Assembly (NCBI GenBank): GCA_003478355.1
Contig: QUFC01000002.1
Span: forward strand, 124,001 to 188,000
Direction: 5' to 3'
Source of the DNA: Lachnospiraceae bacterium AM48-27BH
GTDB taxonomy: Bacteria; Bacillota; Clostridia; Lachnospirales; Lachnospiraceae
Length of the DNA stretch: 64,000 bases
The stretch's first letter is position 1; each line of letters opens with the position of its first letter. Both the position numbers and the translations under genes were made by a program. Below the pieces are notes generated by a model, which saw only the letters and a list, made by a program, of their open reading frames with translations, was not told the DNA's origin and did not search any database. Below, piece after piece: positions 1-8,459 of this stretch.

Positions 1-274
1 CGCTCGAATATCTTTGCTACCAGAGGCTCCAGCAAATGCCCCACTTCCATGGCAACCCAGTTGCCTCATCATCTTCCACTGACGCTATGTTCAGTTTGTC
101 GTAGTACAGATCCCTGGCTGTCCGGAATGGAGAAGTGCCAAAGATTGCTGATACATCGCTGCCGCCGATTCCACGGCGCCGGTAATCCAGCCAGTCTTCT
201 TCTGAAAGATCTGCCGTTTCTACCAGCACCAGCGGTTCATGCCGCTTTCGTTCAGCACTATTGCTGCCAGACAT
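1..274 (-). pseudogene. YqaJ-type nuclease/recombinase, N-terminal part, frameshifted and cut by window edge
   Basis: The start ATG at 274 follows a good ribosome site (AAGGGGGA, 6 nt away). Residues 32-44 read RRRGIGGSDVSAI, the N-terminal signature of YqaJ-like phage exonucleases (lambda Exo fold). These degrade duplex ends and usually work with a RecT-type annealing protein. After about 67 residues the frame is lost at 64-65, where GGG appears to have become GG on the coding strand. In the shifted frame the protein resumes as WVAMEVGHLLEPLVAKIFE and runs off the window. A real mutation and a base-calling error cannot be told apart here. The gene belongs to the integrative element whose integrase is at 1442. 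Confidence 0.72.
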
Positions 275-275
275 A

Positions 276-446
276 TCAAATCCCCCTTCGTGATCTTCGG
301 GGCAAAATAACTGCCCTCGCCATTGGTGCAACATTTTGGGGCCGGAGCGAAGATACTGCCTGTCTCTTCATCTTCCAGTCCATGGAGTGTGCCGGCTTGA
401 CCCGCCGACCATTCTGCTTTCTTTTCTGCTTCACATTCATGTACAT
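276..446 (-). CDS. Small very basic hypothetical protein upstream of the YqaJ gene
   Basis: A 56-residue frame starts at ATG 446 behind an AAAGG ribosome site and ends one base before the YqaJ start, suggesting coupling. It is rich in Arg and Lys (MYMNVKQKRKQNGRR...) and matches no family I recognise. A second open frame on the same strand (220-486) has a more protein-like composition, with acidic and Cys residues, but no usual start codon. Either frame could be the real gene, or the two could be one gene with another lost base. Confidence 0.3.
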   Translation of the reverse strand: MYMNVKQKRKQNGRRVKPAHSMDWKMKRQAVSSLRPQNVAPMARAVILPRRSRRGI

Positions 447-496
447 GACCTGCCTTTCTCAGTTTTGATTTATCCTTAAAGCCCTTTCAGGCTTAC

Positions 497-748
497 AGGC
501 AATAAAAAAGCGAGAATGACAGACGGCATAAAGCCTGGCGTCCATAGTTGCCTATGAACCGATGTCATTCTCGCAATGGTGGGTAAATCCCGTAAAATAA
601 AAAAGCCAGCAATATACCGGCCTGAAAAGGCGCAGTGATACTACTGACACAAGTACAAAATTAACAGCGTGTGCAATGCAGTCATTACTCCGCAACACAA
701 GCCCTAAAGCCTGTGTACCCTGACGGGCAACGCACAAAAATCAATTAC
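497..748 (-). ncRNA. Candidate structured small RNA or leader RNA of the integrative element
   Basis: A consensus promoter at 755-783 points into about 250 nt with no convincing protein frame. Read on the minus strand it forms a run of hairpins: ACACAGGC pairs with GCTTGTGT (697-718), GCCGG with CTGGC before TTTTTTATTTT (about 597-622), and an 11-bp perfect stem GCGAGAATGAC/GTCATTCTCGC (510-574). Inside that stem is a 7-bp hairpin capped by GCAA, and the stem is followed by TTTTTTATT. The two U-tailed hairpins look like intrinsic terminators in series. It could be a free small RNA or an attenuation leader for the genes downstream. I do not recognise a known RNA family. Confidence 0.45.
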
Positions 749-754
749 ATTGCA

Positions 755-783
755 ATTCTAACACAATATATAGTGCTTGTCAA
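755..783 (-). promoter_or_regulatory. Sigma-A promoter for the structured RNA region
   Basis: On the minus strand TTGACA (778-783) and TAGAAT (755-760) are separated by exactly 17 bases. Transcription would start near 748 and run leftwards through the hairpin region into the YqaJ operon. Confidence 0.65.
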
Positions 784-793
784 TTCAAACATT

Positions 794-1070
794 CTATATA
801 TTGATTTTTGGATTTTCTTTAAATTTTCTTTCCTCTTTGCAGAAGTTCTTTCTTCCCCGCCTATTTATAGGATGTATCGGATCATTTGGTAATACCGGAT
901 GATCCCTACGCTCTTTTAGTACCTTGACAAGTTCATAACCTCTATGGGGAGTTATACAGGAATTCTGGACAGTGTGCGATGACCACAGAAGCGCGCCCAT
1001 AATCGAAGTGTTGCACAGCAGCAGCCTGAAATACACGGCAGAACCGTTCTGGCGTAGGAAATGGCCCCAT
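794..1070 (-). other. Possible remnant of a small element gene in two frames
   Basis: A short frame starts at ATG 1070 (MGPFPTPERFCRVFQ...) and stops at 942 after 42 residues. A second frame then gives a protein-like tail (HRGYELVKVLKERRDHP...) to 794. Together they would make about 90 residues with one frameshift near 945. I do not recognise the family. AGGAGG lies about 22 nt before the ATG, which is too far for a normal ribosome site. It may be a decayed gene of the integrative element. Confidence 0.22.
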
Positions 1071-1188
1071 TAGAGTTCTTTTGTTATTTCAATACCTCCT
1101 GACCTCAAGACCGTTTTCATTGTTTTTGTTGAAAACCTTCTTCTACAAATCGTAAGGGATCATTGTAATCGAAAAAAGGAGGACGATT

Positions 1189-1389
1189 ATGGAGAAAAGA
1201 AAACCGAATGACCTACCGCCGGAGCAGTGCTTGGCTGTTGATACCGATACCCTTTGCAAACTGTTGTGCTGTGGAAGGCACACTGCAGTACAGATTGGGG
1301 ATCTTGCCAATGCACGCATTACCATGAACACCCGTGTCCTATGGAGTGTCCAGCGTATCAAAGAATATCTTTATGATATTTCCGGCTAA
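1189..1389 (+). CDS. xis: Excisionase (Xis-like DNA-binding protein)
   Basis: This 66-residue protein ends 52 bp before the integrase and is read in the same direction, the usual xis-int order of Tn916-like elements. A strong ribosome site (GGAGGA) precedes ATG 1189. The sequence (LCKLLCCGRHTAVQIGDLA) fits the winged-helix or MerR-like fold of excisionases, and RIKEYLYDISG is a typical end. Xis bends the attachment site and steers the integrase towards excision. The assignment rests mainly on size and position. Confidence 0.75.
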   Translation: MEKRKPNDLPPEQCLAVDTDTLCKLLCCGRHTAVQIGDLANARITMNTRVLWSVQRIKEYLYDISG

Positions 1390-1441
1390 ATAACCATGCC
1401 TGTAAGGCGCACTACACTTTTATAATCAGGAGGTACCAGTA

Positions 1442-2674
1442 ATGGCAAAAGTGAGAAAAGACAACAAAGGACGAAATCTTCGGCCCGGAGAAACACAACG
1501 GGCAGATGGCAGCTATATGTATGTCTACAAATTAGGCACTAAAAAGAAATATCTCTACGACTCCGATCTCGCAAGTCTTCGTGTCAAAGAAAAGCAGATC
1601 AACAAAGATAAGGATGATGGCATCCGTACTCAGGAAGCCATGAAGCTTACCCTGAATGATATGTTCAAGGTCTACATGAATAACAACATCAAACTGAAGC
1701 CCTCTACCAGAGCAAATTATCTTTACCTGTGGGACTTCTATGTGAAAGAAGAGCCTTTCGCTAACATGCCTCTTCCACAAATCCACAGAAGTGATATTCT
1801 CGCGTTTTATACCAAACTGCTGAAACACGGCTTTGCTATCAACTCACTGGAGAGCATCAACACCATTGTTCACCCTACGCTTGAAATGGCCGTGGACGAC
1901 GATTACATCCGCAAAAATCCCAGCAAGGGCATTTACCGCAAGCTCAAAACGGATGGCAGCGCTCCAAAGCCTAAACGGCGGATCGCACTCACTAAAACGC
2001 AACAGCAGAATTTCCTGCGTTTTATTGCCAAGTCCCCTACATACAGCCATTGGCTCCCCATCATGACTGTGCTCCTTGGAACAGGAATGCGTGTAGCAGA
2101 ATGTACCGGCATTACCAAAAGCGATATTAACTTGAGCGAAAACACAATCTCGGTCAACCACAACTTAATCTACCGGGTCATTGATGGAAAAGCCGGATTT
2201 CACATTACCACTCCCAAAACTGAGAGCGGTACACGAATTATCCCTATCCTCTATCCAGAGGTGGCCGAGCAGCTTCGCCTCCAAATTGAAACCATCGACG
2301 CATTGTATCCAGACGATCAACTGGTGTTAGGAGGAGTTCACGGTTTTGTTTTCCGCAACAGAACCGGCTCATTCATGAGCGCCCACAATATCAATCGGGC
2401 GATTGAGAGAATCAGCGTAACTTACAACATGGAGGAAATGGATCAGGCTGAACTGGAAGACCGTGAACCGGATCTGCTCCCTCATTTTAGTGTTCACAAC
2501 TTGCGGCACACCTTCTGTACCCGGCTCTGCGAAAGCACCAACGATGTTAAATTCATTCAGCAAGTCATGGGGCATGCCGATTTCTCTACTACAATGGACA
2601 TCTACACCCATATCACACAAGAGAATATGCAGGAGAAGGCAAAAAACATTAGTGTGAACATGAAGCTGATGTAA
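1442..2674 (+). CDS. int: Site-specific tyrosine recombinase (Tn916-type integrase)
   Basis: The protein has 410 residues and starts at ATG 1442 behind AGGAGG. The order is typical: an N-terminal arm-binding domain (about 1-60, KKYLYDSDLASLRVKEKQI), a SAM-like core-binding domain (about 70-170) and a C-terminal catalytic domain. The catalytic Arg is in GTGMRVAEC, the His-x-x-Arg in HNLRHTF, and the nucleophilic Tyr near residue 388 in MDIYTHIT. It integrates and excises the element by strand exchange at the att site. It lies at the element's end, 129 bp from the stop of the oppositely read lysS, which suggests that the lysS 3' end is the target. Confidence 0.93.
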   Translation: MAKVRKDNKGRNLRPGETQRADGSYMYVYKLGTKKKYLYDSDLASLRVKEKQINKDKDDGIRTQEAMKLTLNDMFKVYMNNNIKLKPSTRANYLYLWDFYVKEEPFANMPLPQIHRSDILAFYTKLLKHGFAINSLESINTIVHPTLEMAVDDDYIRKNPSKGIYRKLKTDGSAPKPKRRIALTKTQQQNFLRFIAKSPTYSHWLPIMTVLLGTGMRVAECTGITKSDINLSENTISVNHNLIYRVIDGKAGFHITTPKTESGTRIIPILYPEVAEQLRLQIETIDALYPDDQLVLGGVHGFVFRNRTGSFMSAHNINRAIERISVTYNMEEMDQAELEDREPDLLPHFSVHNLRHTFCTRLCESTNDVKFIQQVMGHADFSTTMDIYTHITQENMQEKAKNISVNMKLM

Positions 2675-2678
2675 AAAG

Positions 2679-2715
2679 AAAGGCGAATCTGCATTTTATA
2701 AGCAGATCCGCCTTT
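2679..2715 (+). terminator. Terminator hairpin after the integrase gene
   Basis: Two 14-base arms (AAAGGCGAATCTGC and its near-complement, one mismatch) face each other across a 9-base loop, starting 5 bases after the int stop. The stem ends in TTT followed by AT-rich DNA. Confidence 0.6.
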
Positions 2716-2750
2716 CATATTGCTTCATCCGGTTTCGTAGGGTCTCACGC

Positions 2751-2790
2751 AAAAGTTGTAGAAAAGTTGTAGTAACGCGATTTTTTGTAG
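2751..2790. repeat. Tandem direct repeats, candidate attachment-site arm sequences
   Basis: AAAAGTTGTAG occurs twice head to tail (2751-2761 and 2762-2772). A related GTAGTAA motif recurs after GTTGTAG and after TTTTTTGTAG at 2785-2790. Short direct repeats between int and the target gene are typical of integrase arm-binding sites. The crossover core is probably between here and the lysS stop at 2803, but the other end of the element is outside the window, so it cannot be fixed. Confidence 0.45.
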
Positions 2791-2802
2791 TAAATGACCT
2801 CT

Positions 2803-4863
2803 TTAGTACAGCTTTGCTCCTGCCGGAATACTGTCATCCAGCATCAAAAGATTTAAGCCTTCCCGTCCGTCATACTCGTACACTGCGGAAATCAACATAC
2901 CCTCGGAATCAATACCCATCATCTTTCTCGGCGGCAGGTTTGTGATTGCCACACAGGTCTTCCCAACCAGCTCTTCCGGCTCGTAATACTCGTGAATACC
3001 GCTTAAAATGGTGCGTTTCCGGTCTGTTCCGTCATTCAGTGTGAATTTCAGGAGCTTCTTGGACTTCGGCACTGCCTCACAGGCTTCGATCTTAACCACT
3101 CTGAAATCAGACTTGCTGAATGTTTCAAAGTCTACATCATCTGCAAACAAAGGCTCGATTTTCACCTTGGAAAGATCAATCTGTACGCTTGGCGCGGACA
3201 CGGTTGCATCCTCTGCAGAACCATTTACCGCTGCTTTTTCGGCTTTGTTTTCAGCCCGCTTTGGTTCCAGGGTCTTCATTGTCGGGAATAATAATACATC
3301 TCTGATCGCCGGGCTGTCTGTGAGCAGCATAACCAGACGGTCGATACCATATCCAATACCACCTGTCGGAGGCATACCGATCTCCAGTGCATTTAAGAAG
3401 TCTTCATCTGTATGCTGAGCCTCATCATCTCCGGCTTCAGCGTTGGCATCCTGCTGAGCAAAACGTTCTCTCTGATCGATCGGGTCATTTAACTCGGAAT
3501 ATGCATTACACATCTCCCAGGTATTAATAAACAGCTCAAAACGTTCTACCTTGCTTGGATCAGATGGTTTCTTCTTGGTTAATGGAGAGATTGCCAGCGG
3601 ATGATCCATAATAAAGGTTGGCTGGATCAGTTCTTTCTCACAATACTCCTCGAAGAACAGGTTGATGATATCGCCCTTGGTATGACGGGCTTCATACTCA
3701 ATATGACGCTCATCTGCAAGTTTTTTCGCTTCCTCATCTGTCGCAACCGCATCAAAATCAACACCTGCATATTTCTTGATCGCATCGTTCATGGTAAGAC
3801 GTGCAAATGGCTTACCAAAATCAATCTCAATTCCATTGTAAGTGATCTTCGTGCTGCCGCAGACCTTCTCCGCCAGATATCGGAACATACTCTCTGTCAG
3901 CTCCATCATACCTTCATAATCGGTATATGCCTGATATAACTCCATTAAGGTAAATTCAGGGTTGTGACGGGTATCAACACCCTCGTTGCGATATACACGG
4001 CCGATCTCGAACACTCTCTCAAGTCCGCCTACGATCAGTCTCTTCAGGTAAAGTTCCAGGGAAATACGAAGCTTTACATCCTCATTCAGTGCGTTATAAT
4101 GAGTCTCAAATGGACGGGCAGCAGCACCACCGGCGTTGGATACCAGTGTTGGTGTCTCTACCTCCATGAAATCTCTTCCAGCAAGGAAGGAACGGATCTC
4201 TTTGATGATCTTGGAACGTTTGATGAAAGTTTCCTTAACATCCTCGTTCATGATCAGATCCACGTATCTCTGACGATAACGCATATCGGTATCGGTGATT
4301 CCATGATATTTTTCTGGAAGAATCTGTAAGCTCTTGCTTAACAGCGTCATCTTCTCTGCGTGAATGGATACTTCACCCGTCTTGGTACGGAACGCATATC
4401 CCTCTACACCATAAATATCGCCGATATCGGATTTCTTAAAGTCTGCATATGATTCTTCGCCAATAGCATCTTTTGCCACATAAACCTGAATGGTTCCCTG
4501 AAGATCACGGATATTACAGAAAGAAGCCTTACCCATCACACGTTTGAACATCATACGTCCAGCGATGGAAACATGGATCGGCTGCGCGTCCATGATCGCT
4601 CTTCTTTCATTATAATCAGCGTTTAATGCCTCTCTTGCCTGTGCCTCATCCATACCTTCTGTATTCAGAGGCGCTCTGCCTGCCAGAATTTCTGCCTCAT
4701 GAGCCTCATAAAGGGACTTTACCTCTGCAGAATGATGGGTCTGGTCATACTTGGTAATCTGGAATGGATCCTTGCCTGCGTTCTGTAATTCGGACAGTTT
4801 CTCGCGGCGTACCTTTAACAGCTGGTGGATATCCTGTTCCTGCTTGTTCTGCTGCTGTGCCAT
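2803..4863 (-). CDS. lysS: Lysyl-tRNA synthetase, class II, with C-terminal tRNA-binding domain
   Basis: It charges tRNA-Lys with lysine using ATP. The protein has 686 residues against about 500 for the plain enzyme. The order is an N-terminal OB anticodon-binding domain, then the class II core with motif 2 ([13 protein letters not shown]) and motif 3 ([12 protein letters not shown]). A charged linker ([13 protein letters not shown]) follows, then about 115 residues of EMAP/MetRS-type OB fold ([20 protein letters not shown] ... [14 protein letters not shown]). That extra domain is the general tRNA binder found at the C terminus of MetRS. The gene lies 35 bp after greA and shares its promoter. 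The reading frame is intact although an element sits just past its stop. Confidence 0.96.
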   Translation of the reverse strand: MAQQQNKQEQDIHQLLKVRREKLSELQNAGKDPFQITKYDQTHHSAEVKSLYEAHEAEILAGRAPLNTEGMDEAQAREALNADYNERRAIMDAQPIHVSIAGRMMFKRVMGKASFCNIRDLQGTIQVYVAKDAIGEESYADFKKSDIGDIYGVEGYAFRTKTGEVSIHAEKMTLLSKSLQILPEKYHGITDTDMRYRQRYVDLIMNEDVKETFIKRSKIIKEIRSFLAGRDFMEVETPTLVSNAGGAAARPFETHYNALNEDVKLRISLELYLKRLIVGGLERVFEIGRVYRNEGVDTRHNPEFTLMELYQAYTDYEGMMELTESMFRYLAEKVCGSTKITYNGIEIDFGKPFARLTMNDAIKKYAGVDFDAVATDEEAKKLADERHIEYEARHTKGDIINLFFEEYCEKELIQPTFIMDHPLAISPLTKKKPSDPSKVERFELFINTWEMCNAYSELNDPIDQRERFAQQDANAEAGDDEAQHTDEDFLNALEIGMPPTGGIGYGIDRLVMLLTDSPAIRDVLLFPTMKTLEPKRAENKAEKAAVNGSAEDATVSAPSVQIDLSKVKIEPLFADDVDFETFSKSDFRVVKIEACEAVPKSKKLLKFTLNDGTDRKRTILSGIHEYYEPEELVGKTCVAITNLPPRKMMGIDSEGMLISAVYEYDGREGLNLLMLDDSIPAGAKLY

Positions 4864-4898
4864 CTTTTTTTACTCCTTCGTTCTATATATATCAATGA

Positions 4899-5381
4899 TT
4901 ATGATACTCTCTGAATCTCCAGAACCTTGTACTGAATCACGCCAACCTGTGTCTCAACGTCAACCACATCGCCAACTTTTTTACCTAATAGTGCATGGCC
5001 GACCGGGGACTCATTGGAAATCTTGTTCTGAAGGCTGTTTGCCTCAGTAGATCCCACGATACGGAATTCCATCTCCTCGTCCTCATCCATCTCCAGAACT
5101 TTTACCTGGCAGCCAACGCTGATCTTCTCCAGATCGATCTCATCTTCTACAACTACCTCAGCGTTCTTTAACAGTTTCTCCAGCTCTTCGATACGAAGTT
5201 CGATGTCTCTCTGCTCATCTTTTGCTGCATCGTACTCTGCGTTCTCGGATAAGTCACCCTGCTCTCTTGCCTCTTTGATCTTCTGGGCAACTTCTTTTCT
5301 GCGGAATACCTTCAGATTCTGAAGTTCATCCTCATACTGTATTTATCCTGCATAGGTTAAAATGTTCTTCTTTTCTGCCAT
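4899..5381 (-). pseudogene. greA: Transcription elongation factor GreA, with TAA at codon 13
   Basis: Full-length GreA (160 codons) can be read from ATG 5381 to TAA 4899. The N-terminal coiled coil includes EAREQGDLSENAEYDAAKDE and the C-terminal domain ends VGVIQYKVLEIQ. GreA enters the RNA polymerase secondary channel and helps cleave backtracked transcripts. Codon 13 (5343-5345) is TAA: the N terminus reads MAEKKNILTYAG-stop-IQYEDEL, where relatives have Leu. The frame is otherwise open with no insertion or deletion. No good in-frame restart is visible for about 95 codons. Either this is a loss-of-function allele or a local base error. It heads an operon with lysS. Confidence 0.85.
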
Positions 5382-5475
5382 AATAACTGTCTACCTCTCT
5401 TTTGGTTCTTATATTGATTGAATGTCACAAATCTTAAGTCTCAGTGCATATTTCAAATGCCCATACATTCAAAAT

Positions 5476-5504
5476 ATTATATCTTATGCGTGTCTGCTTG
5501 TCAA
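5476..5504 (-). promoter_or_regulatory. Consensus sigma-A promoter for greA-lysS
   Basis: TTGACA (5499-5504) and TATAAT (5476-5481) on the minus strand are both perfect matches and 17 bases apart. The start point would lie about 85-90 nt before the greA ATG. It is one of the strongest promoters in the window. Confidence 0.85.
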
Positions 5505-5542
5505 GGATTCAAAGCATAGGGGATCTGTGACTTTTCGACATG

Positions 5543-6745
5543 TCAAACGGATGCCTTACACTTCAAAATGTCATGATAAAATTCATCCATCTCTTTCTTG
5601 GTCTTAAAGAGTGCCACATACATCTGATCTCCCATGGCCTCCGCCAATGCTTTCGGCAGCCGCTGATCCATCTTCAGGTTGAAGCGGTATTTCTCCCTGA
5701 TCTGGGCGTCATCGTATACAAAATGTTTTCCATCCCTCCGGCCGGCAAATGCGCAGTAAGCATGGCCTTTTGACCGCACCTCTGTTTTGTCAAAAGCGAT
5801 CATATCTGCCCAGATCTTATACACATCCAGACTGTGGGCAAAATTCATCATATCCGGAGTAAATCCGCCGCACGGACGCATATTAACCTCCAACGCCACA
5901 ATACTTCCCTTTTTGCCAAGACCCTCCTGATCCTTCGTCAGACGGAAAAACTCAAAATGAACAAACCGGCTCTTGACTCCAAAGCTCTTCACCGTTGCCC
6001 GGCCAGCTTTTCTGGTATCTTCCGGCAGATCCTTCAGAATATAAAAAATCGCATTATCCTCATTGTTGACGATATCCATAATTGAAATCGGCGTAATATT
6101 GCCTGTCTCAAAAAGCGGCTCTCCATGAGAATCAATGATAGCATCATAGGAGTTGATCTCTGCATAAATAAATTCTTCCATAATATAAGAAACATCCGTC
6201 TCTTTTTCTGAAAGAAAGTTTTTCAATTCCTGCTCGTCGGATAACCGATAGGTATGGGAAGCCCCCACACCATTATCCGGTTTTACGATCACCGGCCAGC
6301 CAACCGTCTTGATAAACTCCATACATCCGTCAAAATTATCCACCATATGGTAACGGGCCGTCGGAATTCCGGCCTTCTGATAAAACTCCTTCATACCGGA
6401 TTTGAATTTGATCCGTGGCATATCACTCTCCTGAAATCCACTGGTAATGTGAAAAGCAGTTCGCAGCTTTGCATCCTGTTCCAGCCAGTACTCGTTGTTG
6501 GATTCCAGCCAGTCGATAGGACCATATTTAAAGATCAGAAATGCCACGCCCCGGTAAACTTCATCATAATTTTCCAGGTTACTCACCTTATAATATTCTG
6601 TCAGGTTCTCTTTCAGATCCTGGCTCAGTTCATCATATGGCTGATCGCCGATTCCTAGAACATTCATGCCATTTTTCTTTAATTCCCGACAAAACTGCCA
6701 GTAATTGGTTGGAAAGTTTGGGGAAAGAAAGACTACATTTTTCAT
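5543..6745 (-). CDS. ATP-grasp carboxylate-amine ligase-like protein
   Basis: The 400-residue protein begins MKNVVFLSPNFPTNYW at ATG 6745; the GAGGTG before it lies in the end of the upstream esterase gene. A central ATP-grasp fold is visible: WPVIVKPDNGVGASHTYRL (nucleotide-binding Lys and Gly-rich loop), the EEF block, and metal-binding FEFFRL ... VALEVNMRPCGG. ATP-grasp enzymes join a carboxylate to an amine or thiol through an acyl-phosphate, using ATP. The substrate is unknown. The stop-start contact with two upstream esterase genes indicates one operon and a shared pathway. No signal peptide is seen, so it acts in the cytoplasm. Confidence 0.8.
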   Translation of the reverse strand: MKNVVFLSPNFPTNYWQFCRELKKNGMNVLGIGDQPYDELSQDLKENLTEYYKVSNLENYDEVYRGVAFLIFKYGPIDWLESNNEYWLEQDAKLRTAFHITSGFQESDMPRIKFKSGMKEFYQKAGIPTARYHMVDNFDGCMEFIKTVGWPVIVKPDNGVGASHTYRLSDEQELKNFLSEKETDVSYIMEEFIYAEINSYDAIIDSHGEPLFETGNITPISIMDIVNNEDNAIFYILKDLPEDTRKAGRATVKSFGVKSRFVHFEFFRLTKDQEGLGKKGSIVALEVNMRPCGGFTPDMMNFAHSLDVYKIWADMIAFDKTEVRSKGHAYCAFAGRRDGKHFVYDDAQIREKYRFNLKMDQRLPKALAEAMGDQMYVALFKTKKEMDEFYHDILKCKASV

Positions 6746-6747
6746 GA

Positions 6748-7506
6748 TCACACCTCATCTAATAAATACGGCAGAAAATACTCTACCTGCTTATACCACC
6801 AGTACCAGTCATGGGAACAGTCATAGCCCCAGTAGTCCACCCAGACATCGATTTTCTTCGCCTTTAAGATCCGATCCAGCTGTCTGGTGGATTCCGGCAG
6901 TTCCCACGGACCCTGTCCCACACAGATCACTGCCTTTTTCAGGTTGTAAAGCTGGATAAATGGGTGATCCTCCGGCATATCCCCCAGATAGCGGATCGGG
7001 GAGTTCCGGTACACTACCTCGTCCATATAAGAGCCAAATCCATACTCCGTGGAATACAGACCGCTTAAAGCAAGAAGCCGGTCGAACAGATCCGGACGGC
7101 GGAAATAAAGATTCGCCCCATGAGTAGCCCCCAGACTGCACCCAAACACCATGATTCCAGGATATCCGCTCCATCCATTGCGATCATTGACCATATTTCT
7201 CATAAATGGAACCAGCTCATCCGTAATATAGTCCAACCACTGTTCGTATCTGCGGATCCGCCAGTAAGGATCTCCCTTGGTATCAGACCAGGTCTCCTGA
7301 TCGACGGTGTCGATGGCAAATACCATGACTTTCCCAGACTCGATCCACGGCGCCCAGGTATCTGTCATGTGGAAATTTTCAAAATCGTAAAACCTTCCAT
7401 CCTGACAGGGAATAAAAAGCACCGGCCGGCCCTTGTGACCATATACTTTACACTCCATGTCACACCCAAGAGCCGGGCTGTAGCTTTTGTAATCATTCAT
7501 TTCCAT
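6748..7506 (-). CDS. Alpha/beta-hydrolase, esterase family (PF00756-like)
   Basis: The start is taken at ATG 7506 (MEMNDYKSYSPALG) because GGGAGGA lies 8 nt upstream; an earlier ATG at 7542 lacks such a site. The 252-residue protein has the nucleophile elbow GCSLGA, and a likely catalytic His in CSHDWYWW near the end. It belongs to the esterase D/Fes-like hydrolases, which cleave acyl or carboxylic esters. There is no signal peptide. It is the second of two related hydrolase genes and runs directly into the ATP-grasp gene. Confidence 0.82.
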   Translation of the reverse strand: MEMNDYKSYSPALGCDMECKVYGHKGRPVLFIPCQDGRFYDFENFHMTDTWAPWIESGKVMVFAIDTVDQETWSDTKGDPYWRIRRYEQWLDYITDELVPFMRNMVNDRNGWSGYPGIMVFGCSLGATHGANLYFRRPDLFDRLLALSGLYSTEYGFGSYMDEVVYRNSPIRYLGDMPEDHPFIQLYNLKKAVICVGQGPWELPESTRQLDRILKAKKIDVWVDYWGYDCSHDWYWWYKQVEYFLPYLLDEV

Positions 7507-7601
7507 ACCATTATCCTCCCTTTTCATGCGATGCAGGTGCACTCAGCAGCTTTCTGGGCCTGATTTCACAAAATCGTAAGCATCGAATGATCTTTTACCG
7601 A

Positions 7602-8375
7602 CTAGTTTTCCTGGTATCCATACATCAACGTATTCATAAAAAATGGAAGCTGTTTCTCCCAGCTTGCCTCGCAATGAGTTCCCCCTGGAACGATCCGTCC
7701 AGAAGCCATCACACCGCGATCCATCAGTGTGGACAAAATCCGGGAAAATTTCTGAATCACCTGGGGGCGGAAATCTCCTTCCTCAGAACCATAATCCATG
7801 TAAATGATCGTATCTGGAAGAAGTTCTGCTTCCTTTGCCAGTTTTCCAAGCTTCACCGGCGCCACCCATACAGATGGTGAAAGCGCCGCAGCCCTGGAAA
7901 ATACCTGATTATACTGCAACACCGCATACAGGCTCATCAGTCCTCCCATGGAGCTTCCGGCAATGAACGTATGTTCTCTATCTTGAAGAGTCCGGTAATC
8001 CCGATCGATCATAGGCTTGAACACCTTGATAAACCAGTTCATGGTCTCATCACCACGGCCCTTGAATTTACCTAATTCCGGTGCCTGGAAATCATAAGGA
8101 GAATACTCCGAAAGCCGTCCATTTTCCGGACTCCGGTTGCATTCCACTGCTGCAATGATCAGCTGGGTTCCAGTAAAATCCATGTATTCCTTCATGCCCC
8201 AGCTTTTTCCATAAGTGGCATCCCAGTCAAAAAACACATTGTGGCCATCAAACATATAAAGCACCGGATATCTCCGCTCTGGTTCCCGGTCATAAGATTC
8301 CGGAAGGTACACATACGCATTTCTTGTAATATCCCCCGTTAATTCCGGGATTGTGATCTGCCATTTTTTTACCAT
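7602..8375 (-). CDS. Alpha/beta-hydrolase, putative esterase (PF00756-like)
   Basis: The start at ATG 8375 (MVKKWQITIPEL) has a GGGGA ribosome site 7-8 nt upstream. The protein of 257 residues shows RRYPVLYMFDGHN, typical of esterase D/enterochelin-esterase relatives, the nucleophile motif GSSMGG, and a probable catalytic His in GGTHCEASW. No signal peptide is visible. It is the first gene of the esterase-esterase-ATP-grasp operon. The two esterases are distant paralogues, so they may act on different parts of one substrate. Confidence 0.84.
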   Translation of the reverse strand: MVKKWQITIPELTGDITRNAYVYLPESYDREPERRYPVLYMFDGHNVFFDWDATYGKSWGMKEYMDFTGTQLIIAAVECNRSPENGRLSEYSPYDFQAPELGKFKGRGDETMNWFIKVFKPMIDRDYRTLQDREHTFIAGSSMGGLMSLYAVLQYNQVFSRAAALSPSVWVAPVKLGKLAKEAELLPDTIIYMDYGSEEGDFRPQVIQKFSRILSTLMDRGVMASGRIVPGGTHCEASWEKQLPFFMNTLMYGYQEN

Positions 8376-8424
8376 TGTGTCATCCCCTTTTTTCACTTTT
8401 GTTACGGACAGAACCAGAATCGCT

Positions 8425-8453
8425 GTTACTATACACAGGTAGGCATTTCCTGC
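8425..8453. repeat. Short remnant resembling the end of the 133-bp repeat
   Basis: GTTACTATACACAGGTAGGC followed by ATTTCCTG matches the right end of the repeat at 36747-36879 (read in reverse) at all but four or five positions. Only this end is present, squeezed between dusB and the esterase gene, so it would be a decayed or partial copy. The similarity is short and could be partly chance. Confidence 0.4.
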
Positions 8454-8459
8454 CTTTTT

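Noticed and set aside
552..737. 61-residue minus-strand open frame in the structured RNA region
   Set aside because: Its composition (runs of Val, Leu, Phe, Cys) follows from hairpins and U runs, and it has no ribosome site.
5340..5348. Selenocysteine or programmed read-through at the greA stop
   Set aside because: The codon is TAA, not TGA, and no hairpin or slippery site follows it.
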